Counted from the stretch's first letter, positions 1 to 5,295 are shown. The stretch is 5,295 nucleotides of DNA from Nitrospirae bacterium GWC2_42_7 (GCA_001803645.1 MHDW01000120.1:1-5295); one strand, 5' to 3'. Made by a program: numbers and translations. The notes: generated by a model from the letters alone, not told the origin.

Positions 1-2400
1 GCTTATGAAAAGAGTTTTTATATCAGGTTTTATTTTTTTTATCGATTCATAGGCTTCTTTCCCGTTCATGTTAGGCATTATGACATCCATGATTATTAGA
101 TCCACAGTATCCTGGTGTTTTATAAACTTCTCCACAGCTTCTGCTCCATCAGAAGCCTCGATGACCGTATATTCGTACTCTTCCAGAATATTTGATAGTA
201 TATGTCTGGACTGTCGATCGTCTTCAGCGACAAGGACAGTTTCAGTCCCATGTGCTATCCTGCCAAGGGTTTTTGCCGCTTCCCTTTCCGCCCCTTGTTT
301 AACTAACGGCAGATATAGATCAAAGGTCGTGCCTTTTCCCAATTCACTCTTGACAGTAATATAGCCTGCGTGCTGTTTTACGATCCCGTATGCCATAGCA
401 AGGCCAAGCCCGGTCCCTTTTCCCATCCCCTTGGTAGTAAAGAATGGCTCAAATATATTTGCCATTGTATGTTTGTCCATGCCGGAACCTGAATCAATCA
501 CAGAAATATGGGCATAGTCTTTTACCTCTTTTGAAAGCTCACCCACTAACGCATATCCATTTGTTGCTACTGTTTCGATGCTTATCTCCAGCGAACCGCC
601 TTCAGGCATAGCATCCTTCGCATTTACCACAAGGTTCATCAATACCTGTTCGATCTGTCCGCTGTCAGCCATAACTATCAAGGCCTTATCAGACAACAGG
701 ACCCGCAATTGTATGTCTTCACCTATAAGCCTCGAAAACATCTTCTTTGCTCCATTTACCAATTCGCTTACATCAACAGGTTTCAGATCAATAACCTGCT
801 TTCTGCTGTAAGCGAGAAGACGATGTGTGAGCTCAGTTGCCCTCTTTGCAGCAATCAGGATCTCGTTAAGATTGGCCCGCAAAGGATCGTTCTCTGGCAT
901 CTTCATCTGCATAAGGTCTCCGAAGCCTATTATTACATTCAGAATGTTGTTGAAGTCATGCGCAACACCGCCTGCAAGAGTGCCGACTGCTTCCATTTTC
1001 TGCAAATGCTGCAATTGCAGTTCAAGGTTCTTCTTTTCTGTAATGTCTTTGTATGTTTCGATAACTGAAGTCACCTTTCCGGTAACATCTTTCATTGGGT
1101 ATGCTGAGGTATCAATATGTATTGCATTACCTTGCTTATCCCTGTGAGTATGCGTGGCTGAACATGATTGGCCTGTCTTGAAAGTGTCTCTTACAGTACA
1201 TTTCTCGCCGTATTCATAACATGGTTTATCAGATGCATGGGAGACCTCATAGCAGTATTTGCCTATAATATCCGGCAGATCCTGTTTGACCATGTCGCAG
1301 AACGCCCAGTTAGCTGTGACTATCTTGTATTCCGGATCTATAACAACGAAACCTTCATCCACACTCTGGAGGATATCTTTGATAAAATGTTTTGTCTCTC
1401 TTATTTCAGTGATATCACGGGCAACTCCCATCACCCCTATGATCTCCTTATCATTGCTGATCTTGGGTGCTACCGAGAATTCTATGGTTTTATATTGTCC
1501 TGATTTACTCAAGATGCCCAGTTCAAATACCGGCAGTGATTCACCACTGAGAACACGGGTGAGTTTCTCTATTGCTGCTTCCTTATGAGCAGGATTGATA
1601 AGGGGCAGAAAGTGTTTGCCGAGCCAGTCATTCCGGGACCAGCCGGTAACTGTTTCAAAGGCCGGATTTAAAGAAGTAAGCAAACCATCTTTGGACAAGG
1701 TGAATATAACATCTCGCGCATTATCAACAAGCGTTCGGTAGCGGATTTCTGACAATGCAAGGGATTCCTCGGCTTCCTGCTGTTTTTTTATCGTTTTTGT
1801 TGCCTTTGTTAAAACAGTAAAAACAATAAAAAAAAGCCCTAATATTATCGAAAATTGAAGAAAAGATGAACGCATGACAAGTTCATCTAGGCCTTTTTTC
1901 CTTTCGCTTACGTCATAGAAGACTTCAAAAGCCCCCAGGAATTTTGACTTATCCATCAAAGGCACATATGTTTCAACGATATCAGCATCTATTAGAACTT
2001 TTTCTCCTTTTTTAACAAGGAGCGTATGAGGATGCCCCTTGGAAACGATTTCCCGAAATATCCTGGTGTTGTTGACACTCCCGATTTCCTTTGGATCTGT
2101 AGAATAAAGTATCTCGCCTGATGGGGAAAATATTCTGAACGATTTCAGGCCGAAATCTCTTGCCAGGTGATGCGACTTTGCAGACAGATCTTGTGGGAGA
2201 TTAGCCGTTTTCAATTCCAGTTTCTCAGGATTAAGCATTGTTATCCAGTGTGTTACCAGACGCACAGACTCTTTTTCAGCAGCTTTCTGCAATAACTCCG
2301 TGAAGGAAGGATAAACAAAGAAAACATTATAGGCGAGAAGAGTTACCAATATTAATATTGATACAAAAAAGATGTTTCTGAGGTACTTTATTTTAAACAT
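1..2400 (-). CDS. Hybrid sensor histidine kinase with two PAS domains and a C-terminal receiver (partial, 3' end outside window)
   Basis: This is an uninterrupted minus-strand frame of 800 codons from ATG at 2400-2398 to the window edge. Membrane segments at about residues 8-30 and 180-198 enclose a roughly 145-residue extracytoplasmic domain with a Cache-like stretch (FRIFSPSGEILYSTDP). PAS1 spans about 218-333 and PAS2 about 338-456; each ends in a DIT(E) motif. A short helix leads to the H-box with phosphoacceptor His481 (AHDFNN). The N-box has Asn593 (NLVVNAKDAM), G1 is DSGSG at 636-640, the F-box is EPFFTT, and G2 is GKGTGLGL near 660-667. The receiver has acidic residues Glu726, Asp727 and Asp728 and phosphoacceptor Asp772 (IIMDVIMP). 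The last visible residue, Ser800, probably matches the conserved Ser/Thr, so only the receiver end is missing. By family knowledge, it should autophosphorylate at the inner membrane and pass phosphate to its own receiver. The ligand and output partner are not visible. Confidence 0.95.
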   Translation of the reverse strand, partial: MFKIKYLRNIFFVSILILVTLLAYNVFFVYPSFTELLQKAAEKESVRLVTHWITMLNPEKLELKTANLPQDLSAKSHHLARDFGLKSFRIFSPSGEILYSTDPKEIGSVNNTRIFREIVSKGHPHTLLVKKGEKVLIDADIVETYVPLMDKSKFLGAFEVFYDVSERKKGLDELVMRSSFLQFSIILGLFFIVFTVLTKATKTIKKQQEAEESLALSEIRYRTLVDNARDVIFTLSKDGLLTSLNPAFETVTGWSRNDWLGKHFLPLINPAHKEAAIEKLTRVLSGESLPVFELGILSKSGQYKTIEFSVAPKISNDKEIIGVMGVARDITEIRETKHFIKDILQSVDEGFVVIDPEYKIVTANWAFCDMVKQDLPDIIGKYCYEVSHASDKPCYEYGEKCTVRDTFKTGQSCSATHTHRDKQGNAIHIDTSAYPMKDVTGKVTSVIETYKDITEKKNLELQLQHLQKMEAVGTLAGGVAHDFNNILNVIIGFGDLMQMKMPENDPLRANLNEILIAAKRATELTHRLLAYSRKQVIDLKPVDVSELVNGAKKMFSRLIGEDIQLRVLLSDKALIVMADSGQIEQVLMNLVVNAKDAMPEGGSLEISIETVATNGYALVGELSKEVKDYAHISVIDSGSGMDKHTMANIFEPFFTTKGMGKGTGLGLAMAYGIVKQHAGYITVKSELGKGTTFDLYLPLVKQGAEREAAKTLGRIAHGTETVLVAEDDRQSRHILSNILEEYEYTVIEASDGAEAVEKFIKHQDTVDLIIMDVIMPNMNGKEAYESIKKIKPDIKTLFIS

Positions 2401-2409
2401 AATTATCTG

Positions 2410-2416
2410 CCCTCTT
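2410..2416 (-). promoter_or_regulatory. Ribosome binding site of the hybrid kinase
   Basis: On the minus strand AAGAGGG lies 9 bases before the ATG at 2400. It is a good Shine-Dalgarno match at normal spacing and supports that start, which also places a hydrophobic membrane segment right behind the N-terminus. No convincing sigma-70 promoter was identified upstream of it. Confidence 0.7.
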
Positions 2417-2446
2417 TTAAGCTTCAGTCTTTGCTATGTATAGTTA

Positions 2447-2483
2447 TGAACTTTATTCGTATTTAAAACAAACTGAACTTTAT
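2447..2483. repeat. Pair of 10-bp direct repeats upstream of the kinase gene
   Basis: TGAACTTTAT occurs at 2447-2456 and again at 2474-2483, 27 bp start to start. Both copies lie 47-83 bp upstream of the kinase start codon, where a regulator of that gene could bind. The region is AT-rich, so chance recurrence is possible. No regulator can be named. Confidence 0.35.
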
Positions 2484-2544
2484 ATAGGCCAAAATAAAAA
2501 ATTATCAGCAAATAATCTTGCGCCGAAAAAAATATTACATTAGC

Positions 2545-2570
2545 TTACCTAAATCTATAGGTTTAGGTAA
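2545..2570. repeat. Perfect 9-bp inverted repeat
   Basis: TTACCTAAA (2545-2553) and TTTAGGTAA (2562-2570) are exact inverted copies around an 8-base spacer. There is no T-tract after either arm, so it is not a standard terminator. It sits between the divergent kinase gene and the toxin-antitoxin operon, about 145 bp from the kinase start and about 210 bp from the operon start. It could be an operator, an RNA hairpin or an element boundary. Confidence 0.6.
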
Positions 2571-2595
2571 AGTAAATTCATTCAATAAGAACAAA

Positions 2596-2650
2596 GCGTT
2601 AACGCGGACTCGAATCCCGCTTGCAGGCCTGAGGAATGCCGGGGACGCCA
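2596..2650 (+). pseudogene. tRNA-Glu-like 3' fragment, interrupted by 20 bases
   Basis: Bases 2596-2620 resemble the stretch from the end of the anticodon stem through the variable loop and T-arm of bacterial tRNA-Glu. The T-arm-like part is GCGGA-CTCGAAT-CCCGC at 2604-2620 and has one A-C mismatch at its inner pair. Bases 2641-2650 (GGGGACGCCA) match the acceptor end, G discriminator and CCA typical of tRNA-Glu. Twenty unrelated bases (2621-2640) separate the two blocks, and no 5' half (acceptor GTCCCC, D-arm, anticodon) is present upstream. It therefore cannot be a working tRNA. tRNA 3' ends are common integration sites, so this may be an attachment-site scar. The match was made from memory of tRNA-Glu sequences and not by alignment software. 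Confidence 0.5.
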
Positions 2651-2658
2651 ACAAAATC

Positions 2659-2690
2659 AAGGGGTTGGGAGAACAACCCCTTTTCTTTTT
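2659..2690 (+). terminator. Rho-independent terminator
   Basis: AAGGGGTTG (2659-2667) pairs perfectly with CAACCCCTT (2674-2682) around a 6-base loop and is followed by a T-rich run to 2690. This is a strong intrinsic terminator on the plus strand. The only thing upstream for it to end is the tRNA-Glu-like fragment, so it is probably the original terminator of that tRNA or of a small RNA starting left of it. It also insulates the toxin-antitoxin operon from plus-strand read-through. Confidence 0.85.
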
Positions 2691-2738
2691 CCTTAATTGT
2701 CATAAAATCGTAATTATTTTGAAGCTGTGCCTTCGTTA

Positions 2739-2774
2739 TCAATGTATTGACTTTATATCTTTTCTTTATATAAA
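2739..2774 (+). promoter_or_regulatory. Sigma-70-like promoter of the toxin-antitoxin operon with an overlapping palindrome
   Basis: A -35 box TTGACT (2747-2752) and a -10 box TATAAA (2769-2774) are separated by 16 bases. The predicted start of transcription is about 2781, only about two bases before the ATG at 2783. The palindrome TCAAT-GT-ATTGA (2739-2750) overlaps the -35 box and is a plausible operator for the winged-helix protein encoded just downstream. Autorepression is inferred from family habit and is not shown by the sequence. Confidence 0.55.
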
Positions 2775-2782
2775 CTATTAAC

Positions 2783-3373
2783 ATGAAAACTGAAGATATT
2801 GCAAAAACTTATATTTTTATGGCTGAGACCATTTTCCCTGTTCTTTCCGCATCTGAACAGGCCATCTTAAACCAGCTTTTTTTACGCTCCATCATGTCCG
2901 GCAGTGATACCTTCTCAATGGATCTGCAACAGCTTTCCCGTATGTCTGGTCTGTCCTTAATAGCCCTGAGAAAGGCCGTTGCGTCATTACAGGACAAAGG
3001 ATATATAGTGATCTTAAGGAAGGGCTCTTCCCACAGAGCCACTGAGTACAGAATTGTGCTTGGCGAACAGGTGGTACAACAGAAAGCCGTTCACCCTGAG
3101 AAAGTTAATGCAAAATCAAAGATGATCGGGCTTGAGTTCCCATATGACTGGTCGAACTCTAACATGAGCGACGAGGTATTAATTGATAGCGTTCTGAGAA
3201 AATCCCGCTTCATGGATATCCTGAAGCTGTGTTCATTTTATGGTATTGATAAGGTCGAATCGATTGCTGATAAAATTCCTGACAGGCAAAAGCTTGCTGA
3301 GGTAAAGGGATATTTATCCAATATCAGGGTCGGCAGAAGGAAGGCTTTATATGAGCAGGCAGACGTCGCTTAA
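2783..3373 (+). CDS. Winged-helix protein with C-terminal DWSN helical module, probable antitoxin of the AbiEii-type toxin
   Basis: This protein has 196 residues. Residues about 22-93 form a winged helix-turn-helix: a first helix (SASEQAILNQLF), a recognition region LQQLSRMSGLSLIALRKAV, and a wing around RKGSSHRATEYRI. After a polar linker (94-115), residues about 118-188 form a helical module starting FPYDWSN, with DEVLIDSVLRKSRFMDILKL, FYG and a basic YLSNIRVGRRKA end. This resembles the small helical proteins (DUF6922-like) found beside AbiEii/AbiGii nucleotidyltransferases. The likely role is to bind DNA and repress the operon through the N-terminal domain and to neutralise the toxin through the C-terminal one. 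Both roles are inferred. The last 23 bases overlap the toxin gene. No Shine-Dalgarno precedes the ATG, and the promoter almost touches it, which suggests a leaderless mRNA. A later Met13 start also lacks a ribosome site. Confidence 0.8.
   Translation: MKTEDIAKTYIFMAETIFPVLSASEQAILNQLFLRSIMSGSDTFSMDLQQLSRMSGLSLIALRKAVASLQDKGYIVILRKGSSHRATEYRIVLGEQVVQQKAVHPEKVNAKSKMIGLEFPYDWSNSNMSDEVLIDSVLRKSRFMDILKLCSFYGIDKVESIADKIPDRQKLAEVKGYLSNIRVGRRKALYEQADVA
3335..3344 (+). promoter_or_regulatory. Ribosome binding site of the toxin gene inside the antitoxin gene
   Basis: AGAAGGAAGG ends 6 bases before the ATG at 3351. It is a strong Shine-Dalgarno sequence and decides that start over later methionines such as Met29. 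It lies within the coding sequence of the upstream gene, so ribosomes finishing that gene will pass over it, consistent with translational coupling. Confidence 0.75.
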
Positions 3374-4115
3374 ACTGAGAGTTCTCAGGTCACAGACAAG
3401 GCAGCTTTTCAATGCGCTTTCGAAACTGCCCTCTATGGCCAATTTTATCTTGATCGGAGGTACTGCTCTGGCGCTCCAGATAGCGCACAGGGTCAGTAAT
3501 GATCTGGATTTCGCGGTGTTCAATGAGCGGTTGCCATTTAAGGAAATTGATGGGCTTGTCAGTGCCCTGCAAATGCGAAAGCAGAAGGTCCAGCTCATAA
3601 CCAGCCATGAGAAAATCACTGCCTTCAAGATAAACACAGGGGAAAACCTGCTTAATTACGTCAGGGATTATGCCATCGACGGCGTAAAGGTCACATTTTT
3701 CGCCCATGGCAAGACTCCAAAACAAAGGGAATTTTTCAAGCGCGCTTCTGTAGTGCGCCCTAGGGGATGCTTCTTCGGCGTGCTCGGGGTTGACGGACTG
3801 AAAGTGGCAAAGACACTTGTTCTTGGGGATAGGGTCAGGTCAAGAGATATTTACGACTTGATGGTTCTGGTGCGCGATCACGGGTATTGCATTTCAGAGA
3901 TATTGCATAACGCTCAAACCCTTGGAATCAACAACGACCCTGAATATTATAAGGCTGTGATGACAGGGAAAATACCGCTTGATAAAGAAGATGAGGGGTT
4001 AGAAGCTGTTGGGGTAAAAGTCGTAATGCCGGAAATATATGCATTCTTCAGGAAGGCTGTCTCCGAGTGCGAGATTGAGATCTCGACTCAGTTTTTCAGG
4101 TCTCAAATAAAGTAG
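3351..4115 (+). CDS. Nucleotidyltransferase AbiEii/AbiGii-type toxin
   Basis: This 254-residue protein belongs to the DNA polymerase beta-like nucleotidyltransferase superfamily. Gly36-Gly37-Thr38 sits in a hydrophobic strand (LIGGTALAL). His46-Arg47 and Ser49-x-Asp51-x-Asp53 follow, with the two Asp expected to bind the catalytic metal. A distal motif, K154 then RVRSRDIYDL (161-170), matches the Lys and Arg-x-x-Asp block of the AbiEii/AbiGii group. Characterised relatives (AbiEii, MenT) block growth or phage by transferring nucleotides, with tRNA as a known target for MenT; the substrate here is unknown. The strand usually supplying a third acidic residue reads GVKVTFF (111-117) and has no Asp or Glu. 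The gene overlaps the winged-helix gene by 23 bases in a different frame, so the pair is one operon. The reading frame is intact and its length is normal for the family. Confidence 0.88.
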   Translation: MSRQTSLKLRVLRSQTRQLFNALSKLPSMANFILIGGTALALQIAHRVSNDLDFAVFNERLPFKEIDGLVSALQMRKQKVQLITSHEKITAFKINTGENLLNYVRDYAIDGVKVTFFAHGKTPKQREFFKRASVVRPRGCFFGVLGVDGLKVAKTLVLGDRVRSRDIYDLMVLVRDHGYCISEILHNAQTLGINNDPEYYKAVMTGKIPLDKEDEGLEAVGVKVVMPEIYAFFRKAVSECEIEISTQFFRSQIK

Positions 4116-4191
4116 TTATTTAATATCACAGCATTGCAGTGCTGCTGTTATCTAATGAACAATCTTGAAGGCATCCATATCCTTGAATTTG

Positions 4192-4208
4192 AAAGCAATT
4201 GCTTTTTT
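4192..4208 (+). terminator. Weak terminator-like hairpin after the toxin gene
   Basis: AAAGC-AATT-GCTTT (4192-4205) is a perfect palindrome running into a short T-tract to 4208. The stem is only 5 bp with two G-C pairs, so it would be inefficient alone. Its position about 80 bases after the toxin stop fits the end of that operon. Confidence 0.35.
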
Positions 4209-4311
4209 AGTTAATTAACATTGTTTTCTTCCTCCTTTTTCCGCTTTTTTATAACTTATCACCACACAGGATAAAAACCTGAAAATATTAATTTCAATTT
4301 ATCACAACTCC

Positions 4312-4340
4312 TTGTAAAAATAGGAAAAAACCAGTAATAT
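4312..4340 (+). promoter_or_regulatory. Possible pheA promoter
   Basis: TTGTAA (4312-4317) and TAATAT (4335-4340) are separated by 17 bases. Each hexamer matches four of six sigma-70 consensus positions. A transcript from here would start near 4347 and have a leader of about 65 bases. The region is AT-rich, so other hexamer pairs can be drawn. Confidence 0.35.
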
Positions 4341-4379
4341 TACAGCAATCAGCCTTAAGCAGGCCAAACACACAAGAAG

Positions 4380-4415
4380 ATGTTTTTCAATTTATTCCAA
4401 AAGGATGAAATATGA
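4380..4415 (+). CDS. Possible Phe-rich leader peptide overlapping the pheA start
   Basis: An ATG at 4380 opens an 11-codon frame reading MFFNLFQKDEI, with Phe at positions 2, 3 and 6. Its TGA stop (4413-4415) overlaps the pheA ATG (4412-4414) as ATGA. The pheA Shine-Dalgarno lies inside it. A purine-rich AAGAAG sits directly before its ATG, too close to be a standard ribosome site. The enterobacterial pheA gene is preceded by a Phe-rich attenuation peptide. Here there is no room for an attenuator hairpin, so any control would act on translation. Phe codons are expected often in such AT-rich DNA, so this may be chance. Confidence 0.25.
   Translation: MFFNLFQKDEI
4401..4405 (+). promoter_or_regulatory. 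Ribosome binding site of pheA
   Basis: AAGGA ends 6 bases before the ATG at 4412. An in-frame TGA at 4406-4408 rules out any more upstream start. Confidence 0.7.
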
Positions 4416-5295
4416 GCGAACTTGACAAACTCAGAGGCAACATTGACAGGCTTGATGATAATATTCTTGAACTCTTAAACAAACGCGCTGAAAATGTGCT
4501 GAAGATCGGTAAGCTCAAACGTGACAAAAAAGTAAAATTCTACAGGCCTGAACGCGAACGCCAGATACTCGAAAGGCTCACCTCAAACAATAGAGGTCTT
4601 TTCCCGAACAATGCGCTTAAGGCGCTTTACAGAGAAATATTGTCAGCTTCATTGTCTCTCGAAGAGCCTCTGAAAGTTGCATATTTCGGCCCGATAGCTA
4701 CCTTCACACATCTTGCAGCGATCAGACACTTCGGCTCATCATCAGACTTTATACCTCTGGAAAGCATTAAAGGTGTCTTTGAAGCAGTTGATTCAGAGAA
4801 AGCTGAGTTCGGCGTTGTTCCTATTGAAAACTCAACTGAAGGGGTAATAAGCTACACCCTTGATATGTTCATGGACTTTGAACTGAAGATAACAGCCGAG
4901 ATAATGCTTGAGGTTTCCCAGAACCTGCTTTCAAAAAGCGGGACCAGAAACAAGATAAAAAAGATATATTCGCATCCGCCTGCTACCACTCAGTGCAGGC
5001 GATGGCTCGAGATAAATATGCCTTTGATCCCAGTAATAGAAGTCTCCAGCACAGCAAAGGCAGCAGAACTTGCGTCAAAAGAGAGCGATGCTGCTGCGAT
5101 CGCGAGTGAACTTGCTGCAAAGGTATACAAATTGAATTTTGTGGGGTCCAACATTGAAGACAGCAAGCATAATGTAACACGGTTCCTCGTAATAGCCAGA
5201 GAGCCGTATAAGAAAACCGGCAGGGATAAAACATCGATCATGTTCTCTATCAAGGACAAGCCGGGGGCTTTGTACGATATCCTCTCGCCATTCAA
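4412..5295 (+). CDS. pheA: Bifunctional chorismate mutase / prephenate dehydratase (P-protein), partial
   Basis: The frame is open for 294 codons to the window edge. About 60-70 residues are missing relative to the usual ~360. Residues 1-80 are an AroQ-type chorismate mutase (chorismate to prephenate): Arg8, Arg25, Lys36, Arg48 and Glu49 line up with active-site Arg11, Arg28, Lys39, Arg51 and Glu52 of the E. coli enzyme. Residues about 88-262 are prephenate dehydratase (prephenate to phenylpyruvate) with VPIENSTEG (136-144), SHPPATTQCRRWL (187-199) and the catalytic Thr256-Arg257-Phe258. An ACT domain begins about 273 with KDKPGAL, where phenylalanine normally binds for feedback inhibition; its ESRP motif lies outside the window. 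The enzyme is cytosolic and commits chorismate to phenylalanine. The dehydratase entry motif reads FGPIATFTH where most relatives have GPEGTF. The ATG has a good ribosome site. The spacing of nearly 300 bases and lack of functional link suggest it is not part of the toxin-antitoxin operon. Confidence 0.96.
   Translation, partial: MSELDKLRGNIDRLDDNILELLNKRAENVLKIGKLKRDKKVKFYRPERERQILERLTSNNRGLFPNNALKALYREILSASLSLEEPLKVAYFGPIATFTHLAAIRHFGSSSDFIPLESIKGVFEAVDSEKAEFGVVPIENSTEGVISYTLDMFMDFELKITAEIMLEVSQNLLSKSGTRNKIKKIYSHPPATTQCRRWLEINMPLIPVIEVSSTAKAAELASKESDAAAIASELAAKVYKLNFVGSNIEDSKHNVTRFLVIAREPYKKTGRDKTSIMFSIKDKPGALYDILSPF

Larger units (their letters stand above)
4116..4411. other. AT-rich intergenic spacer between the toxin gene and pheA
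   Basis: There is no long coding frame here. It contains a small hairpin just after the toxin stop (ACAGCA 4128-4133 with TGCTGT 4143-4148), a weak terminator-like palindrome, a possible pheA promoter and a possible short leader peptide, the last three listed separately. No T-box signature or known riboswitch consensus was recognised. Confidence 0.7.

Noticed and set aside
68..1588. Several plus-strand frames of 77-119 codons
   Set aside because: They lie antisense to the kinase gene, whose minus-strand frame carries clear domain motifs throughout. Their translations show no recognisable domain.
2596..2650. A complete functional tRNA gene
   Set aside because: No 5' acceptor, D-arm or anticodon arm is present, the T-stem has a mismatch and 20 bases interrupt the junction with the acceptor.
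2518..2784. Short frames on both strands of the intergenic region
   Set aside because: They run through the inverted repeat, tRNA-like fragment and terminator, lack ribosome sites and give low-complexity protein.
2809..3725. Minus-strand frames antisense to the toxin-antitoxin genes
   Set aside because: The plus-strand genes have family motifs, matching overlap and a strong ribosome site. The antisense frames have none of these.
4155..4214. A 19-codon frame (starting MNNLEGIHIL) in the spacer before pheA
   Set aside because: There is no ribosome site, it spans the weak terminator palindrome and it has no distinctive composition.
4292..4395. An 11-bp direct repeat TTTCAATTTAT at 4292-4302 and 4385-4395
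   Set aside because: Low-complexity AT-rich sequence where such repeats are expected by chance. The second copy lies inside the possible leader peptide and no functional link is visible.
4983..5295. Minus-strand frames opposite pheA
   Set aside because: They are shadows of the pheA coding sequence, which carries conserved catalytic and ACT motifs on the plus strand.
1..5295. CRISPR array or insertion sequence
   Set aside because: No regularly spaced repeats, transposase-like protein or terminal inverted repeats with target duplication were seen.

Overview
The window looks like a mid-GC bacterial chromosome with AT-rich intergenic DNA. The gene content is a multi-PAS hybrid sensor kinase with a Cys/His-rich PAS of the kind seen in Nitrospirota and Desulfobacterota, plus a bifunctional chorismate mutase-prephenate dehydratase. 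This suggests an environmental bacterium from one of those phyla. The assignment is inferred from protein style only and is not certain.

Layout, left to right. Bases 1-2400 (minus strand) are the first 800 codons of a hybrid histidine kinase: two membrane segments around an extracytoplasmic sensor, two PAS domains, a kinase core with its H, N, G1, F and G2 boxes, and most of a receiver domain cut off by the window edge. Bases 2401-2782 hold no protein gene. They carry the kinase ribosome binding site, a pair of direct repeats, a strong inverted repeat, a broken 3' fragment that resembles tRNA-Glu, a rho-independent terminator, and a promoter lying almost directly on the next start codon. Bases 2783-4115 (plus strand) are two overlapping genes. 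The first encodes a winged-helix protein with a C-terminal helical 'DWSN' module. The second encodes an AbiEii/AbiGii-type nucleotidyltransferase. Together they read as a toxin-antitoxin or phage-defence cassette. Bases 4116-4411 are AT-rich spacer with weak hairpins, a possible promoter and a possible phenylalanine-rich leader peptide. Bases 4412-5295 are the start of pheA, which runs off the right edge.

How the parts relate. The kinase and pheA look like resident genes with no shared function. The toxin-antitoxin pair sits directly behind the tRNA-Glu-like fragment and its terminator, a position typical of DNA that arrives by tRNA-targeted integration, so it is probably accessory. No integrase is visible. 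The most interesting points are the composite antitoxin architecture, the interrupted tRNA fragment, the apparently leaderless first gene of the toxin-antitoxin operon, and the Phe-rich small reading frame whose stop codon overlaps the pheA start.
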